Below, in pieces: positions 4,977 to 6,909 of a stretch of DNA of 6,909 nucleotides. Origin of the DNA: Bacillota bacterium (GTDB taxonomy: Bacteria; Bacillota; UBA4882; UBA10575); contig JAAYMP010000023.1 of the NCBI GenBank assembly GCA_012521315.1, positions 1-6,909 on the forward strand. Reading direction: 5' to 3'. The notes below the pieces were generated by a model. The model was not told where the DNA came from. It was given only the letters and a program-made list of their open reading frames with translations, and did not search any database. How positions within the stretch are numbered: the stretch's first letter is position 1; each line of letters begins with the position of its first letter. The position numbers were made by a program, and so were the translations under genes.

Positions 4977-5008
4977 GTGAACGCCAAACCAAGACACCTT
5001 CATGAACA

Positions 5009-5036
5009 ATTATACCTTAAATCAAGAATTATGCAA
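5009..5036 (-). promoter_or_regulatory. Promoter of the four-CxxC zinc-ribbon gene
   Basis: On the minus strand a perfect TATAAT (5014-5009) follows TTGCAT (5036-5031) after 16 bases, a reasonable sigma-A pair with a weak -35. The predicted start near 5002 leaves about a 100-base leader before the ATG at 4900. Confidence 0.6.
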
Positions 5037-5068
5037 GTAGAAAAGGGAAAATAATAGTCGATAAACTT

Positions 5069-5443
5069 TTATTCCTTGCGGTCAACAAACTTCCCTTCCG
5101 AATAGCCCAAACCGACCGGCGGCGAGTAATAGGCATCCATGGCTTGCCGTCCCGTCTTAAGCTGGGCATATTGTTCGGCAATGGTCTCCATCTCCTGGTG
5201 AAGAAGCTGGACAATGGCATCGGCCTTTTCCTTCACGGTCTTTAGCGTCTCTTCGTCTTCCCCTTCCAGCGCCGTCCTTTGCAGAATCGAGTTTAGCAAT
5301 ACTACAATTTGTTCTGCTTCGTCCACAAGAGAGGTGATTACTTTGGGGTCAGCATGCTCGTCCTTGACGACCTGTGTTAACCGGTTATAACAGTTCTCCA
5401 ACAATCTGAGCCCATCCATGAGCCCGAGACCATCCCATTCCAT
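5069..5443 (-). CDS. fliT: FliT-like flagellar protein downstream of fliS
   Basis: 124 residues, mostly helical and acidic, with leucine-rich stretches MDGLRLLENCYNRLTQVV (9-26) and EQIVVLLNSILQRTALEGED (44-63), a second charged helix to about 96, and a tail MDAYYSPPVGLGYSEGKFVDRKE. FliT proteins act as export chaperones for the FliD cap in enterobacteria; Bacillota versions are only remotely similar, so the call rests on position, size and the AYY ... VDRKE tail. The start ATG 5443 lies one base after the fliS TAA, so the two are surely cotranscribed and probably translationally coupled. No terminator hairpin is visible in the 168 bases before the zinc-ribbon gene, so some read-through is likely. 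Confidence 0.75.
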   Translation of the reverse strand: MEWDGLGLMDGLRLLENCYNRLTQVVKDEHADPKVITSLVDEAEQIVVLLNSILQRTALEGEDEETLKTVKEKADAIVQLLHQEMETIAEQYAQLKTGRQAMDAYYSPPVGLGYSEGKFVDRKE

Positions 5444-5444
5444 C

Positions 5445-5843
5445 TTACTCGCCTGCCAATGCTACTTTTTTTTGCGGGCTTTGGAGTTGAGCCCAAGAAC
5501 CACGCAGTTCTGAAAGTAAATGAACCGTCTGATCAATGATCGCAATATCCTTCTTCACATTGGCTTCCACCAGTTTAGCCATGATAAAATCGTATAGATT
5601 CCGCAGATTAACCGCGATCTCGCCGGCATCCATGTTCAGACTGAAGTTTAACTCGTCCACGATTGCCTGTACCCGTTGGATAAGACGGTTGGCTTCACCA
5701 TAGTTTTTCCCCTCAATCGCGACCTTTGCCTGGTTGCCGAAACGGATTGCCCCGTCGTACAGCATAATAATCAGTTCAAGCGGCCCGGCCGTCTCCACCT
5801 GGGTCTGCCGGTAACGCTTGTAAGGATTGGTTTCGGTAAACAA
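5445..5843 (-). CDS. fliS: Flagellar export chaperone FliS
   Basis: 132 residues, the normal size. FliS binds the C-terminal helices of flagellin in the cytoplasm, preventing premature polymerisation and passing it to the export gate. The family signature NPYKRYRQTQVETAGPLELI (6-25) with IMLYDGAIRF just after is intact, followed by the helical bundle including NLRNLYDFIMAKLVEAN (79-95). The start is TTG 5843, with GAGGGG seven bases upstream; an ATG eight bases upstream (5851) is in another frame. It follows fliD by 30 bases and precedes the FliT-like gene by one base. Confidence 0.97.
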   Translation of the reverse strand: MFTETNPYKRYRQTQVETAGPLELIIMLYDGAIRFGNQAKVAIEGKNYGEANRLIQRVQAIVDELNFSLNMDAGEIAVNLRNLYDFIMAKLVEANVKKDIAIIDQTVHLLSELRGSWAQLQSPQKKVALAGE

Positions 5844-5873
5844 TTAACATCCCCTCTTTTCTTCGCCGTTCAC

Positions 5874-6909
5874 CTACTTCTTCCAATTCGATGAAATGGC
5901 GGTCAGTTGAGCGCTCAACCATGCCGATTGCGATTGGACCGCTGCCAACGCTTTTTCCATCGCCATAAATTTGGCATAGTAATACTCTTCCCGTTTCGCC
6001 AGCCGGTCTTCCATCGCAGCCACCTGTTTATCGATGTCGCTCATCTGCTTCTGGAGGGTATCGGTTTTGGTCTTCAAAATTCCACTGCTACCGGTCCATT
6101 CGAAAAGGGCATCGTGCATACGGGTAAAAATCCCTTGCGTGCCATCGGAGGTTGCCCCAAAAAGCCTCGCGATATCGTCCAAATTGGACTCCAGTTTTGT
6201 TTTGAACAGTTCCTGATCAAACTCCAGGCGGCCCGATTTAGCCCCCTCAATGCCGGAAGCACCTTTAATCCCAACCAGGCTCAACAAACCGACACTTTGG
6301 GGGACCCCATCCACCGTTTGGTAGAGAAACTCTTTAAGCTTACTTTCAATATTTAGTAACGCCGAATCACCAAACAAAGCCCCTTTGCTCCCGGTCTTGG
6401 TCGCCGCGTCATAACTGAACGACTTGTGCTGGTTGATATAATCAATTACCGCATTATAGGCATCAACAAACGCCTTCACATTTTGGACGATCTTATCTTT
6501 ATCCAGCTCCACTCCTAAAGTGACGATGCCTTCTTCCTTTAAGGTGATGTTGATCCCGGGAATCAAATCGGTAATTTGGTTCCCCGACCGGCGAGCCGGA
6601 TTGGCCGTGTCACCGTTGATCTCAATAACGGAATCGGTAGCCGCTTGCGCCTCATGGGCGATCTCGTCGTCCTCAGTCAAGACACCCAAGTCTTTGAGGA
6701 CCCGATCGCCCCCCACATCAGCCAAGCTTATTTGGTTGACGGTGCCCGTTTCTTTACTGGTCAAATAAAGCTTATACTCACCGGCGGCCAGTTTGACCAC
6801 GGAAGCCGTCACTCCGGCCTGGGCCTGATTGATCTGGCGGGCAATGGCATTCAGCCGCTCCTCATTGGTGTCACCCTCCGGATTGATCTCAATCTCCTTA
6901 CTCTCGCCA
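5874..6909 (-). CDS. fliD: Flagellar filament cap protein FliD (hook-associated protein 2), C-terminal part
   Basis: About 345 codons are in the window; the N-terminus (FliD_N coiled-coil region) lies beyond the right edge. FliD forms the pentameric cap at the filament tip that folds newly exported flagellin. The fragment begins in a segment like the flagellin hook IN motif (NAIARQINQAQAGVTASVV), continues with KLYLTSKETGTVNQI, then enters the FliD_C domain, with DLIPGINITLKEEGIVTLGV, a VQNVKAFVDAYNAVIDYIN stretch, FGDSALLNIESKLKEFLY and the RLEFDQELFKTKLESNLDDI block. The last 90 residues form a long charged helix followed by the conserved end around EKALAAVQSQSAWLSAQL. Reading frame is open to the edge (first whole codon 6908-6906); an in-frame GTG at 6812 is internal, not the start. 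Stop TAG 5876-5874. Confidence 0.96.
   Translation of the reverse strand, partial: GESKEIEINPEGDTNEERLNAIARQINQAQAGVTASVVKLAAGEYKLYLTSKETGTVNQISLADVGGDRVLKDLGVLTEDDEIAHEAQAATDSVIEINGDTANPARRSGNQITDLIPGINITLKEEGIVTLGVELDKDKIVQNVKAFVDAYNAVIDYINQHKSFSYDAATKTGSKGALFGDSALLNIESKLKEFLYQTVDGVPQSVGLLSLVGIKGASGIEGAKSGRLEFDQELFKTKLESNLDDIARLFGATSDGTQGIFTRMHDALFEWTGSSGILKTKTDTLQKQMSDIDKQVAAMEDRLAKREEYYYAKFMAMEKALAAVQSQSAWLSAQLTAISSNWKK

Noticed and set aside
5907..6356. 149-codon plus-strand frame opposite fliD
   Set aside because: Antisense to the conserved FliD C-terminal domain, with no motif or ribosome site of its own.

Overview
The window looks like chromosomal DNA of a motile, endospore-forming member of the Bacillota (Firmicutes), probably a clostridial or related deep lineage. 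Three things support this: a spoVAE germination/dipicolinate-channel gene; a fliD-fliS-fliT cluster next to a long-form hpf, an order known from Bacillus and relatives; and a GT51 penicillin-binding protein with Shine-Dalgarno-led GTG and TTG starts. Base composition looks roughly balanced, somewhat above 50% GC inside genes. I cannot name the genus. I saw no rRNA, tRNA, CRISPR array, IS element or phage gene.

Layout, left to right. (1) 1-573, minus: the N-terminal third or so of a class A penicillin-binding protein (membrane anchor plus glycosyltransferase domain), cut by the window edge. (2) 821-952, minus: a 43-residue zinc-ribbon microprotein. (3) 1151-1510, plus: spoVAE, without spoVAC or spoVAD beside it. 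(4) 1679-3741, plus: a tightly coupled two-gene operon of a DUF2156 (lysyltransferase C-domain-like) protein, apparently starting at a non-standard ATT, and an Eis-like GNAT acetyltransferase whose start overlaps the preceding stop by one base. It ends at a bidirectional terminator. (5) 3820-4347, minus: long-form ribosome hibernation factor hpf, preceded by a good match to a sigma-H promoter. (6) 4631-4900, minus: an 89-residue protein with four CxxC motifs, having its own promoter, a structured leader and a terminator. (7) 5069 to the right edge, minus: fliT-like gene, fliS and the C-terminal part of fliD, a filament-cap and chaperone operon read from right to left.

How the genes relate: the right half is the end of a flagellar late-assembly block (cap FliD, flagellin chaperone FliS, FliT-like protein) running into stationary-phase ribosome hibernation, with a zinc-ribbon gene between. 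The left half carries envelope and spore functions. The least understood unit is the DUF2156 / Eis-like pair, two acyltransferase-fold proteins made in a coupled way whose substrate cannot be read from sequence. Most of the window is ordinary housekeeping. The points worth a second look are the ATT start beside a G8 tract, the unlisted 43-aa zinc ribbon, the SD-hairpin-uORF leader at 4901-5002, the lone spoVAE, and the sigma-H promoter of hpf.
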